The position numbers and the translations under genes are program-made. Below, in pieces: positions 27,597 to 36,900 of a stretch of DNA of 64,000 bases (the stretch's first letter is position 1; every line of letters starts with the position of its first letter). This stretch comes from Faecalibacillus intestinalis (GTDB taxonomy: Bacteria; Bacillota_I; Bacilli_A; Erysipelotrichales; Coprobacillaceae): positions 377 through 64,376 of the forward strand of contig NZ_PYLQ01000011.1 of the NCBI RefSeq assembly GCF_003024685.1. Reading direction: 5' to 3'. Under the pieces are notes generated by a model. It was not told the DNA's origin, made no database searches, and saw only the letters and a program-made list of their open reading frames with translations.

Positions 27597-27610
27597 TGAA
27601 AGCGCTATCT
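27597..27610. promoter_or_regulatory. cre site (CcpA catabolite-repression element)
   Basis: TGAAAGCGCTATCT fits the cre consensus TGWAARCGYTWWCW at every position. It lies 134 bases before the glucanase start codon and 8 bases after copy A of the three-half-site element. It predicts repression of the operon when a preferred sugar is present. Confidence 0.8.
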
Positions 27611-27675
27611 TATTTTTGGCTTATATGCTATTTTATTTTTGTGTGATAAATATGCATTCATGTTCAGTGCATAGC

Positions 27676-27702
27676 TTATAAAAACTTGGCCAACTTTTAT
27701 AA
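27676..27702. promoter_or_regulatory. Palindromic operator-like site in the glucanase leader
   Basis: Outer arms TTATAAAA (27676-27683) and TTTTATAA (27695-27702) flank the palindrome TTGGCCAA (27686-27693); the whole is symmetrical except for one extra base. It could be an operator, perhaps of the adjacent RpiR protein, or an RNA hairpin. A second inverted repeat (TATGCA/TGCATA) lies just upstream, near 27650-27672. Confidence 0.5.
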
Positions 27703-27743
27703 ATATCACAAGATGAATGTAAATATTAAGGGAGGATTAAAAT

Positions 27744-30700
27744 ATGAGTTATATAAAAAAGCTTATTGCGATGGTACTCACTTTTGCAATGACATTGTCG
27801 ATGGCAAGTATTGCAACTATTCAAGCTATGCAATCGCCTATTGAATTTAATAAAAGTAAGACGTATGCAGTAATTTCAAAAACAAATAATAAAGCAATTT
27901 ATGTACATAACATAAATTGGGGAAATAATGATACAAAGGCAGATGGTGATTATACAAGATCTGGGAAAGTATTACCAAATTCTATTTTTAAAATAACGCC
28001 ATTAGATGATCAAAGTGGAGCGGATTCTTCTAAGGGTGAAGTAAAAGTAAATATTGAATATCAAACAGTAGATGGAAAATTATATCCAATGCGTTCAGAA
28101 GGAAATGATTTTATTTTTGCTGATCCTCAACTTAGAGATTTAAATACTTACATTATTACTAAAACTGATGATAATGTAGGAATTATTAGAGATATGACAA
28201 GAGGATATTATCTAAAAGTCAATGAACAAGGTGAAATTCGAAAATTAAGTGATGATGCAAGCCAAGCAACAGAATTTACATTTGTTGAAAATCCACAACT
28301 TATTGATAATACAGCATATATTGAAAGTGTCGCTACTGGTAAATTAGTAACATTTAAAAATCAAAGTGATGAAGAATATGCACCAATTTCTGTTACGGGT
28401 GATAAAGAAAATATTACAGATGATGAAAAATTTAATGTAAGTTATGGTACAAATGGTGATGGTATTAAAGATGTTGTAGCATTTCAATCAGTAAGTAAAC
28501 CAGGATATCAAATTGCCTCAGCTAAATGGATTGATGGTGCTACACCATTAGTTGGTTCTATTAACAGAAATGGTGGTTGGGAATCAATTGCTATTGAACC
28601 ACTTGGTAATGGACAATTTGTTTTAAGAGATGCAGCAAAGGGGACTTATGTAAAAGTAAATGATGATAATATTTTAGAAGCAGGATGTGAAGCAACTGAT
28701 GAAATTCCTGATAATGAAAGATTTATTATCCATACAAGTCAAGAATTAAGTGAAGTTTCTCACTTTACTTTTGATAAGAGTACAAGAACAAAAACAAGTA
28801 TAGATTTATCATGGGATAAACCATTGAATTTATATACTGATATTGAAGTATATGCAAAAGCTTCAAATGAAGTTGTATTTAATAAAGTTACAACTATTAC
28901 AAATGTCGATCATTATACTGTTAATGATTTAAAAGAAGGAACTCAATATGAATTCTATTTAAAATTTATTAGTGGTAATGGTAACTTAGAATTATCTGAT
29001 AATCCGGTTTATGAAACTAAAAAAATCAAGGCTTCTACAAGAATTGGTGAAAAACCACAAACAGTAACAAATTTAAAATTACAACAATCTAATAATCAAT
29101 TTACTATTAATTTTGATAAAGCAAAAAATGCGACACATTATCGTATTTTAGGAGCAACAAGTATGTTTGGTCAATATACTGAAGTTGCTACTGTTAATAC
29201 AAACAGCGCTAAAGTAAATGCACTAGATTCTAAAAATAAATATAACAACTATTATAAGGTTGTAGCATTAAATAATGGTAATTTTGGAGATCTAGATTTT
29301 AGTAATGCGGAAGAAGCAGATGAATCTGAATATGTTTCTTTAGAAACTGAATTATTTGGTAGAAATACTTTTGTTTTCTCACCAAATGATGATACAACAA
29401 AAATTGATGAATTATTGAATAAATTATTTAAACAACAAAATGATTATACAAATGATGCACAATTTAAAGGAAATCAATATCAAGTTTATTTCAAAAAAGG
29501 TGATTATACAAATACATCATGTATGTATTTGGGATTCTATACAACATTAAGTGGTTTAGGAAAAGTACCAACAGATGTTAAATTAAATAATATTGCTATT
29601 CCAGCTTATCTTCCAGCAGGAGCTTTAGGTGGAAATGGCGACAATGCAACTTGTAATTTCTGGAGATCTGCTGAAAATCTAGCAGTTTATAATACAGGAA
29701 ATGAACAAGGAAAAGCAGGATATGGTTCATATCGAGCAGATCAATTAAACTGGGCAGTGGCACAAGCTGCTCCACTTAGAAGAATTTATTCTGAAAGACC
29801 AATTGCTTATGATTGGAATTATGGATGGGCAAGTGGAGGATATGTTGCAGATTCATGGATTAATGCTTCATTTAATGATAATGGAAATGAATTGAGTGCA
29901 GGTACTTTCTCTGGGCAACAATTTTATACAAGAAACTCAAAATTAAAAGGAAATGCATATGGAACGACTTTAAATAATTTCTTCCAAGGAGTTGAAGCAA
30001 GTAATTTACCAAAAGCAGATGGAACAAGTGGTGAAGAATTATTAAGTGGACAAGGTGCTTCTAACTGGAATATTCCAGCAAGTGATGGAGGACAACAAGT
30101 ATTCACGCATATTGATCAAACAAAAGAATTAGCAGAAAAACCATTCCTATATATGGATGATGATGGTGAATATAAAGTATTTGTTCCTTCAGTTCAAAAG
30201 AATACAAAAGGTATTAGTTGGGGAGAAGGTAAAGATAATAATGGTATGGGAGCTGGAAAATCTATTTCTTTAGATGAATTTTATGTTGCTAAACCAACAG
30301 ATTCTGCAAGCGATATTAACAAAGCTTTAGATGAAGGTAAAAATATTTACTTTACTCCAGGAACATATCATGCTAAGGAAACAATTCATGTAAAAAAAGC
30401 TGATACAATTGTCTTAGGTAGTGGAATGACTTCAATTATTCCTGATAATGATGATGCAGCTATGTTAGTTGATGATGTTGACGGAGTAAGAGTTGCTGGA
30501 ATTATTTTTGATGCAGGTAGTCATTCAAAATATTTATTAAAAGTAGGGAAAACAGGAAGTAAAAATAGTCATAAAGATGATCCAACAATTTTACAAGATT
30601 TATTCTTTAGAGTTGGTGGAACAACAGATACATTGACAACAGCAGATAATGCTTTAGAGATTAATAGTCATAATGTTTTATGTGATCACTTCTGGATTTG

Positions 30701-31994
30701 GCGTGCAGATCATGGAACTGGTGTTGCTTGGGATGGAAATGTTTCAAATCATGGATTAATTGTTAATGGTGATGATGTAACATGTTACGCTTTATTTAAT
30801 GAACATTTCAACAAATATGATACATTATGGAATGGTGAAAATGGTTCAACATATTTCTATCAAAATGAAAAATGTTATGATCCTATTTCTCAAGAAAGTT
30901 GGATGTCTCATAATGGTTCGGTAAATGGTTATGCAGCTTATAAAGTAGCTAATAATGTAAAAAAACATTATGCAGTTGGATTAGGTATTTATAATGTATT
31001 TATTTATACAGGTGGAACTTTAGGAGAAAATGGGCAACCAGGAACTTTAGGTGATGGTAAAACTGTTTCTATTTCAATGGATAATGCAATTGAAGTTCCT
31101 AATAATAAAGATGTATTAATTGAAAATGCTTGTATTCAAACATTTGCTAATGAAGATGGAGCTTTACAAAAATTTAATTCTATTATTAATGGTGTTGGTT
31201 CAGGTGTAAGCAGTGGTATTACAGGAGAAGGATGGTCTAGAAAATTCTTATTAAATTATAGAAATGGTACTGCTGTTGTTGGTAAAGCTAATAATAGTGA
31301 TCAAAAAGGTAAATATATTGGTGTGAATACAATAGAAAATATTAAACAATTAGGAGATGATGATTTAGATTTAGATGAATTAAAAGAACTTGTTAACAAT
31401 AAAAAGAATGAAAATTTATATACAGAAGATAGTTATAAAAAATATGCAGACATTTATGCTGATGCATCAAAAATTTTAACAACCGATGGATTAAAATATA
31501 GTATACAAAAAGATGTAGATGAAGCGGTGAAAAAATTAAAAGATGCACAAGCTCAATTAGAAATAAAAGTTAATAAAGATGAATTAGATAAACTTTATAC
31601 AGATAAAAAAGATTTTAAAGAAGAAAGCTATACCGCTGATTCATGGAAAGTATTTAAAGATGCATTGTCAAAAGCTCAAGAAGTTCTTAATAATGAAAAT
31701 GCCACTCAAGAAGAAGTCAATCAAGCTTATGGTGCTTTAAAAGAAGCTACTGATGCATTAAAAACTAAAACAACAACTCCTAGTGAAGAAGAAACTAAAG
31801 GAGATAAATTAGGAAATGCAAATGGACAAGGAGATAATCAAAAAGGGCAAACAACTCAAGAAAGAAATGCAATAAATAGAAATAAGTCTAAAGTAAAAAC
31901 AGGTGATAATATGAAAGTTGTACCATATGCATTATTAATGATGGCTGCAGCAGGTGGATATGTTACTGTTTGTAGAAGAAATAAGGAAAATTAA
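27744..31994 (+). CDS. Surface-anchored GH55-like beta-helix glycan hydrolase (putative beta-1,3-glucanase)
   Basis: A 1416-residue secreted protein. Signal peptide 1-29. About 35-330: beta-trefoil/lectin-like units (AYIESVATGKLVTF, FVLRDAAKGTYVKV). About 332-430 and 435-525: two fibronectin III domains. About 533-1195: a right-handed beta-helix domain (NTFVFSPNDDTTKIDELL, YFTPGTYHAKETIHVKKADT, NGLIVNGDDVTCY-like blocks, NGSVNGYAAYKVA) matching proteins related to GH55 exo-beta-1,3-glucanases. About 1209-1350: two FIVAR modules. Then VKTGDN at about 1384, a helix and RRNKEN. The GH55 link is from memory of the family and is not certain. It is followed 2 bases later by a GH128 gene, which supports the same substrate. 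Upstream are a cre site and other operator-like sites. Confidence 0.8.
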   Translation: MSYIKKLIAMVLTFAMTLSMASIATIQAMQSPIEFNKSKTYAVISKTNNKAIYVHNINWGNNDTKADGDYTRSGKVLPNSIFKITPLDDQSGADSSKGEVKVNIEYQTVDGKLYPMRSEGNDFIFADPQLRDLNTYIITKTDDNVGIIRDMTRGYYLKVNEQGEIRKLSDDASQATEFTFVENPQLIDNTAYIESVATGKLVTFKNQSDEEYAPISVTGDKENITDDEKFNVSYGTNGDGIKDVVAFQSVSKPGYQIASAKWIDGATPLVGSINRNGGWESIAIEPLGNGQFVLRDAAKGTYVKVNDDNILEAGCEATDEIPDNERFIIHTSQELSEVSHFTFDKSTRTKTSIDLSWDKPLNLYTDIEVYAKASNEVVFNKVTTITNVDHYTVNDLKEGTQYEFYLKFISGNGNLELSDNPVYETKKIKASTRIGEKPQTVTNLKLQQSNNQFTINFDKAKNATHYRILGATSMFGQYTEVATVNTNSAKVNALDSKNKYNNYYKVVALNNGNFGDLDFSNAEEADESEYVSLETELFGRNTFVFSPNDDTTKIDELLNKLFKQQNDYTNDAQFKGNQYQVYFKKGDYTNTSCMYLGFYTTLSGLGKVPTDVKLNNIAIPAYLPAGALGGNGDNATCNFWRSAENLAVYNTGNEQGKAGYGSYRADQLNWAVAQAAPLRRIYSERPIAYDWNYGWASGGYVADSWINASFNDNGNELSAGTFSGQQFYTRNSKLKGNAYGTTLNNFFQGVEASNLPKADGTSGEELLSGQGASNWNIPASDGGQQVFTHIDQTKELAEKPFLYMDDDGEYKVFVPSVQKNTKGISWGEGKDNNGMGAGKSISLDEFYVAKPTDSASDINKALDEGKNIYFTPGTYHAKETIHVKKADTIVLGSGMTSIIPDNDDAAMLVDDVDGVRVAGIIFDAGSHSKYLLKVGKTGSKNSHKDDPTILQDLFFRVGGTTDTLTTADNALEINSHNVLCDHFWIWRADHGTGVAWDGNVSNHGLIVNGDDVTCYALFNEHFNKYDTLWNGENGSTYFYQNEKCYDPISQESWMSHNGSVNGYAAYKVANNVKKHYAVGLGIYNVFIYTGGTLGENGQPGTLGDGKTVSISMDNAIEVPNNKDVLIENACIQTFANEDGALQKFNSIINGVGSGVSSGITGEGWSRKFLLNYRNGTAVVGKANNSDQKGKYIGVNTIENIKQLGDDDLDLDELKELVNNKKNENLYTEDSYKKYADIYADASKILTTDGLKYSIQKDVDEAVKKLKDAQAQLEIKVNKDELDKLYTDKKDFKEESYTADSWKVFKDALSKAQEVLNNENATQEEVNQAYGALKEATDALKTKTTTPSEEETKGDKLGNANGQGDNQKGQTTQERNAINRNKSKVKTGDNMKVVPYALLMMAAAGGYVTVCRRNKEN

Positions 31995-31996
31995 AA

Positions 31997-33442
31997 ATGA
32001 AAAGATTTAAAAAATTGGGCGTTGCACTTTTAAGTGCAACCCTCCTCCTTATACCTTGTATGACTTCTATCAATGCACAAGATAATCCTTATGATACTTG
32101 GAAAACAACAGCTTTAAAATCTCCATCTAAAGGACAACTTGTAGCAGCTGGAGATATCAAGATTTCATGGAATTCTTTAGAAAAAGTTCAACATTATGAT
32201 ATTTATTTTGATGGGAAATATGAAAAAAGTGTAGAAGCAAATATAACACAAACAACTATTTATTCAACAGCAGTAGCAAGACATACAATAAGAGTTGTTG
32301 CTGTTTTAGAAAATAATGATGAAATAAATGTAAGTGAGCGTACATTTTATATTTCAAAAAAAGGAATAGGGTTATATGAGGATGATCAAGGTATTAATTC
32401 ATTAAGCTATGTACAAAATATGGGGGTTTCTTGGTATTATAACTGGGGTGAAGAAGCTTATGATAATCAAGATGAAGTAAATAGCGAGTTAGAATTTGTA
32501 CCGATGATATGGAATGATGCAGGAAATGTTAGTGAACGCTTAAAATCATTAAAAGAAAAGGGGTATGATAAGGTGTTAAGTTTCAATGAACCTGATTATG
32601 ATCAAGAAGCAAATATGTCGGTTGACTTAGCTTCTGGTTATAATCAAGATTTCCATTCAAGTGGATTAAGAGTTGGTTCTCCAGCAGTAAGTGAATCTAC
32701 AGTTAAAAAAAATGGCTGGTTTGAAAACTATTGGAATCGGCTAGAAATAAAAGATGATTTTATTGCTGTTCATAATTATCCAGGATATGTTGGATTAGAT
32801 AGTGAAGAATATACACCTAAAAAAGCAGCAAAAAGCTTTTTGAAATATATGAATGATATTTATGATTGTTATCAAAAACCTATTTGGGTAACAGAATTTG
32901 CAGTAGCAGCTTGGGATTCAAATGAATATTGGCATCCATATGATGGAAATGATGAACAACATAATAAAGCTGTTCAAGAATTTATGAAATATGTTATTAA
33001 TGGTTTTGATGATATTCAAGGACTAGATGATCTTTCTTTTGTAGAAAGATATGCTTGGTTCAGTTTTGATGCTACGCAGTTACAAAGTGCATCAAGTGCT
33101 TTATTCTATAATACTAAAGATACATCAAATCAAAATCAATTAGGTGTACTTACAGATTTAGGAAATGTATATAGAAATGAATGTGGAAATCCACTTCATT
33201 ATACATTACCTTATTTAGATGGAAGCAAAGATCCATCTTCTATTGAAGAAGATAGATACATAGAAGATCAATTTCATCATGATGTGATACAAGGAGATGA
33301 TCAGACAAATAAACAATTATCATCAAATATAGAAAGAAAATCTGTTCAAACAGATGATCAAACATCTTATATGTTCTTTATATTAATGATGATTACATCA
33401 TTAATGGGCATATTCTTATTAAAAAATAAAAATGAATATTAA
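31997..33442 (+). CDS. GH128-family endo-beta-1,3-glucanase-like protein
   Basis: A 481-residue secreted protein. Signal peptide 1-28, then an FN3-like domain (about 40-125: IKISWNSLEKVQHYDIYFDG), then a GH128 catalytic core (about 125-400). The core shows the expected blocks: VSWYYNWGEEA, EFVPMIWND, LSFNEPDYDQEANM (acid/base Glu near 198), AVHNYPGY and WVTEFAVAAW (nucleophile Glu near 300). It ends in a hydrophobic helix and KNKNEY preceded by VQTDDQ, which aligns with the VKTGDN of its neighbour but has lost the glycine. GH128 enzymes cut beta-1,3-glucans such as those of fungal walls. It forms an operon with the gene before it. Confidence 0.88.
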   Translation: MKRFKKLGVALLSATLLLIPCMTSINAQDNPYDTWKTTALKSPSKGQLVAAGDIKISWNSLEKVQHYDIYFDGKYEKSVEANITQTTIYSTAVARHTIRVVAVLENNDEINVSERTFYISKKGIGLYEDDQGINSLSYVQNMGVSWYYNWGEEAYDNQDEVNSELEFVPMIWNDAGNVSERLKSLKEKGYDKVLSFNEPDYDQEANMSVDLASGYNQDFHSSGLRVGSPAVSESTVKKNGWFENYWNRLEIKDDFIAVHNYPGYVGLDSEEYTPKKAAKSFLKYMNDIYDCYQKPIWVTEFAVAAWDSNEYWHPYDGNDEQHNKAVQEFMKYVINGFDDIQGLDDLSFVERYAWFSFDATQLQSASSALFYNTKDTSNQNQLGVLTDLGNVYRNECGNPLHYTLPYLDGSKDPSSIEEDRYIEDQFHHDVIQGDDQTNKQLSSNIERKSVQTDDQTSYMFFILMMITSLMGIFLLKNKNEY

Positions 33443-33514
33443 AATATTTACAAATCATAATTAAAATTTTTAACACCTTCTATACAAAACATGTAAATAT
33501 GAGAGGATTTAGGG

Positions 33515-33751
33515 ATGGAATTATTAGAAAGAATAAGATTTATTACTAATAGCGACTATATTTCAGATTTAGCATGTAATCGTTATTTAACTTTCTATCA
33601 ATTTCATGAAATTGAAGAAATTAATATTGATGATTATTCTTTAAAAGAATGGAACGATGCAGCAAAATATGTGAGTAATCAAAATAAAGAATTTAATAAT
33701 AGTTTAGATGCTAAAAAATATATATGTTCTATATTAATGCATAAGGAGTAG
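33515..33751 (+). CDS. Small orphan protein, 78 residues
   Basis: I do not recognise the family. It is acidic and soluble, with the blocks ELLERIRFITNSDYIS and IDDYSLKEWNDAAKYV and no signal peptide. GAGAGGATTTAGGG precedes the ATG and a terminator follows, so it is a real short gene. A paralog with the same blocks (ELLEKIR, IDDYSLDEWNNAIKYI) is at 39593, truncated by a stop. The two flank the c-di-GMP-controlled adhesin gene, so a regulatory or accessory role is possible. Confidence 0.78.
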   Translation: MELLERIRFITNSDYISDLACNRYLTFYQFHEIEEINIDDYSLKEWNDAAKYVSNQNKEFNNSLDAKKYICSILMHKE

Positions 33752-33767
33752 CAATACTCCTTTTTTG
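33743..33767 (+). terminator. Rho-independent terminator
   Basis: Stem AGGAGT/ACTCCT (33744-33749, 33756-33761), then six Ts; overlaps the stop of the small orphan gene and abuts copy B of the three-half-site element. Confidence 0.85.
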
Positions 33768-33791
33768 TTACAAGAAATGTAAATTGTGACA
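33766..33791. promoter_or_regulatory. Three-half-site element, copy B (adhesin gene)
   Basis: TGTTACA at offset 0, TGTAAAT at 12, TGTGACA at 19: the same register as copies A and C. A candidate -10 box TATTAT lies at 33833-33838, so the element would sit about 40-65 bases upstream of it, a typical activator position. Confidence 0.65.
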
Positions 33792-33854
33792 AGGAAAATG
33801 AATAGTATTCATTTTTATTAAAATATATTTTATATTATAGGCGTAGTTAGATAT

Positions 33855-33923
33855 ATTCAGCAAAGTAATCGAAAGGTTATGACGCAAAGCTAAAGGGGCT
33901 TTAAAATGCTAGCCAGTTGCAAT
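33855..33923 (+). ncRNA. Cyclic di-GMP-I (GEMM) riboswitch aptamer
   Basis: Conserved GEMM-I parts are present in order: the 5' P1 strand ending AGCAA; P2 as TAATC-GAAA-GGTTA, with the GAAA tetraloop that docks on the receptor; the invariant TGACGCAAAGC; a P3 hairpin (TAAAG/CTTTA); and the 3' AGCCAGTTGC that closes P1. It lies in the 5' leader of the Cna-B adhesin gene, 50 bases before its start codon. c-di-GMP binding would control that gene. Confidence 0.92.
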
Positions 33924-33946
33924 AGGATTTGTAAATGGCTTTTTGT
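33911..33946 (+). terminator. Riboswitch expression platform: overlapping terminator
   Basis: AGCCA (33911-33915) pairs with TGGCT (33936-33940), and TTGCAA with TTGTAA inside it (one G-U pair, 6-base loop), followed by TTTTTGT. The left arm is the 3' strand of the aptamer, so ligand binding should prevent this terminator and switch the gene on. Confidence 0.7.
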
Positions 33947-33973
33947 ATTTTAAATTAAGGGAAGGTGTAAAAG

Positions 33974-36900
33974 ATGAAAAAAATATTTAAAAAGTTTAAA
34001 GGAATATTTTGTTTTACGATATGTTTATGTATTGCAGTCGCAACATTCCAAGTAGGTGTATTTGCCGAGGAATCAGGTGTCATTGTTAATTCAAAGTTAT
34101 TACAAAATAATGATGGTACTGTTTATGGTAATGGAATACTAAGTGGTTTAGGAGATAATGGAACGCCTGAGTTAAATCAATTATGTTATAACAAAGAGAC
34201 AGGAGAAAATAGAGGCTATGATAATTCTCAAGCAAATGATATCGTATGTTCTTTTGATACTGTTACATATAGGGTCAATACGACTCTTCAAAATTTAGGT
34301 AATGTTAATCATACAATTACTTATGAATTTATTATTCCAAATGATGATGAATTAGTTTTATCAACACAAACTGTAACATCGGATAAAATACCTGAACCAG
34401 TCATTGATGGTAATAATAAAATCTATACGATTTCAAAAGAATTAAATGTAAATGAGTATAATGGTGGAGCTATTGGTGTAGGATTTGGTTTACAAATTAA
34501 AAATAAACATCAAGATGATACAATTGAACCAACAATTAATGTTTATGTAGATAATGATAAAAATCATATGTCTACTGTTGATAATATGAAGCCAGTTATT
34601 GTTACAACTGCCCCAATGTACAATATCGTTTTAAAAAAGAAAACTGAAACAATAAAACTCGCTGAATATGATTTTGATAGTGATCATACAGGTTATTATG
34701 GTAATCCTTTATTAAATGGAAAAGATAAAGATATTAAAGGATATAAAATTAATTATGGTGTTGCTTTAGAAGTAAGAAAACCAGGTAATGGAATGAGAGG
34801 AGTTGAATTACCTGATCCAACAAAACCATTTAAATTTGATGTTGATTTAAGTGAATTTACTGTAAATGGTATAAATGCATCTAGTGATTTTACGCCTTTA
34901 TTATATAGAGTGTGTGAAAATAAAAGAGATGGCGATGCAGTAACTGATATAGCATATTCAAATAAAAATGCTTCTGGTAATGCTAATGATCGTATTTATT
35001 GTAGTAATAGTGGAAATTACGTAGTTACACAAGAAGGTACGACTTTACATTTTGAAGTTACTGGATACGATACTGATTTTAATCATTTCCCAACTGGCTA
35101 TGAAAATATGCCTATTGGTTATTCAAATGGGGATATTAATTCAATTTTAGAAGGTGTTTTCTCTACACAACAATTTCAAGTAGTATATCCTAATAACAAT
35201 GAAACAACATCTTTATCATCATATAATCCTGATACAACAGGAAAAACTAATATAAGTGCAACAGCTAAAGTCATCAATATGCATGCATATTCTGAAGTTG
35301 ATGGTAATGTAACTACAAAAGAAACTAAAATAGATGATAATAAACAAACATCAAATTGGGATAATACAAGTCCAGGTAGTAGAAATCAAAGTATTTTTTA
35401 CAGTTCTACATCAAATAAAAAAACATGGACTGATGAATATACTCCTGGAAAGAAATTTACTAACGTAGATGGGGATATTGCTGCTGTTGGAGCAACTGAT
35501 TTAGGATTTACAGTAGGCTATGATCAAACGAATATTATTTCTGAAGATGGTAATATTAATAATTATCCAGTAGCTATAGATCAACTTGTTTTATTTAATA
35601 GAAATGCTTTTGATGAAGTAAAGATGAAAAATTTTTCAAGAGAAGATACTGGCTACAAATGTAAAATATCATATGGTATTTCTAATGATGGAGAAGCTTT
35701 AACTAATGAATCTATGAGAACTAAAAATTTAAGTGATTTTAAATTTTATGATAGTCTTGAAGATATGAAGGATGATTTGAAGAATAATGGTCGTAAACAA
35801 ACGTGTTGTGATGTTGTTTATGTGCAATATAGAGGTTGTCCAACAAAAAAAGGTAAACCTGATGTCAATTTACTTACGCAATTTACATCAAATTTAAAGA
35901 AAAATCCAAATATAGCAGATCAAGTATACATGGTTACCGCTGTTACTAACACATGGAGTATTAGTGATATGCAAGCATATGAACAAGATGTTCGAGAATA
36001 TAGAGGAAAAACAAATGGTGAAAAATTAAATTCAGAAGATTGGAAACAATGGATTTGGCATAAAACTGAACAAGGGAAAAAACCAGATGAACTATTTAAA
36101 AATATAAATCCTTCAAATGCTACACTTGACTATAGAAATGAATATACTGTTCCAACTTATGAAAATGGAGTTTATTCAGATAAAGTAACTCCAAATAATA
36201 ATATTACTTTTGCTGATGGTATTTATGTTGTCCCATATACAACAAGTATCACAAAACAAGTAGCTCAAAAGAGTAATGGAGAATCAAGAAAATTTTATAA
36301 TGTTTCTTCTAATGAAAGATATGTAGATTATAAAATTGATAGTAAAATGAGTTTTTGGGATAATGTAACTATTCCAGAGGGTTCTACAACAACAGTTTAT
36401 TTAGAAGATACTTTACCAGATGGTCTTACTTATATACCTAATAGTGCATATTGGGGTGGAAACTATAAATCACAATTTCCTAAAGAAGGTAAGGTAGAAG
36501 GTGGAAAAGCGATTGAACCTACAATAAGTACAAATGAAAATGGAAAAACTGTTTTAAAATGGAAAATTAAAAAAGTTAATTTAGTTAATGGAACTTTACC
36601 ATCACTTTATTATTCATGTAAAATTGGTAATACAACAGATCTTAATCAAGATGTAAATAATAATGATGTTTTACAAAATACAATTAATATACAGACAGAT
36701 GAAGATAAAAGACCGTTTACAACTTATAATAATAATGAAGTTACAACATCAATTATAGTTAATAAAAATAATGAATTTTATTTAGGTAAAACAGGTAAGT
36801 CTGTATTAGAACTAGAAGATAAAGGAGATTTTAATTTATTATTAAGTAATGTAAATTCTAATGCAAGAGATGATGTTTTTGCAGTTGATACAATGCCTCA

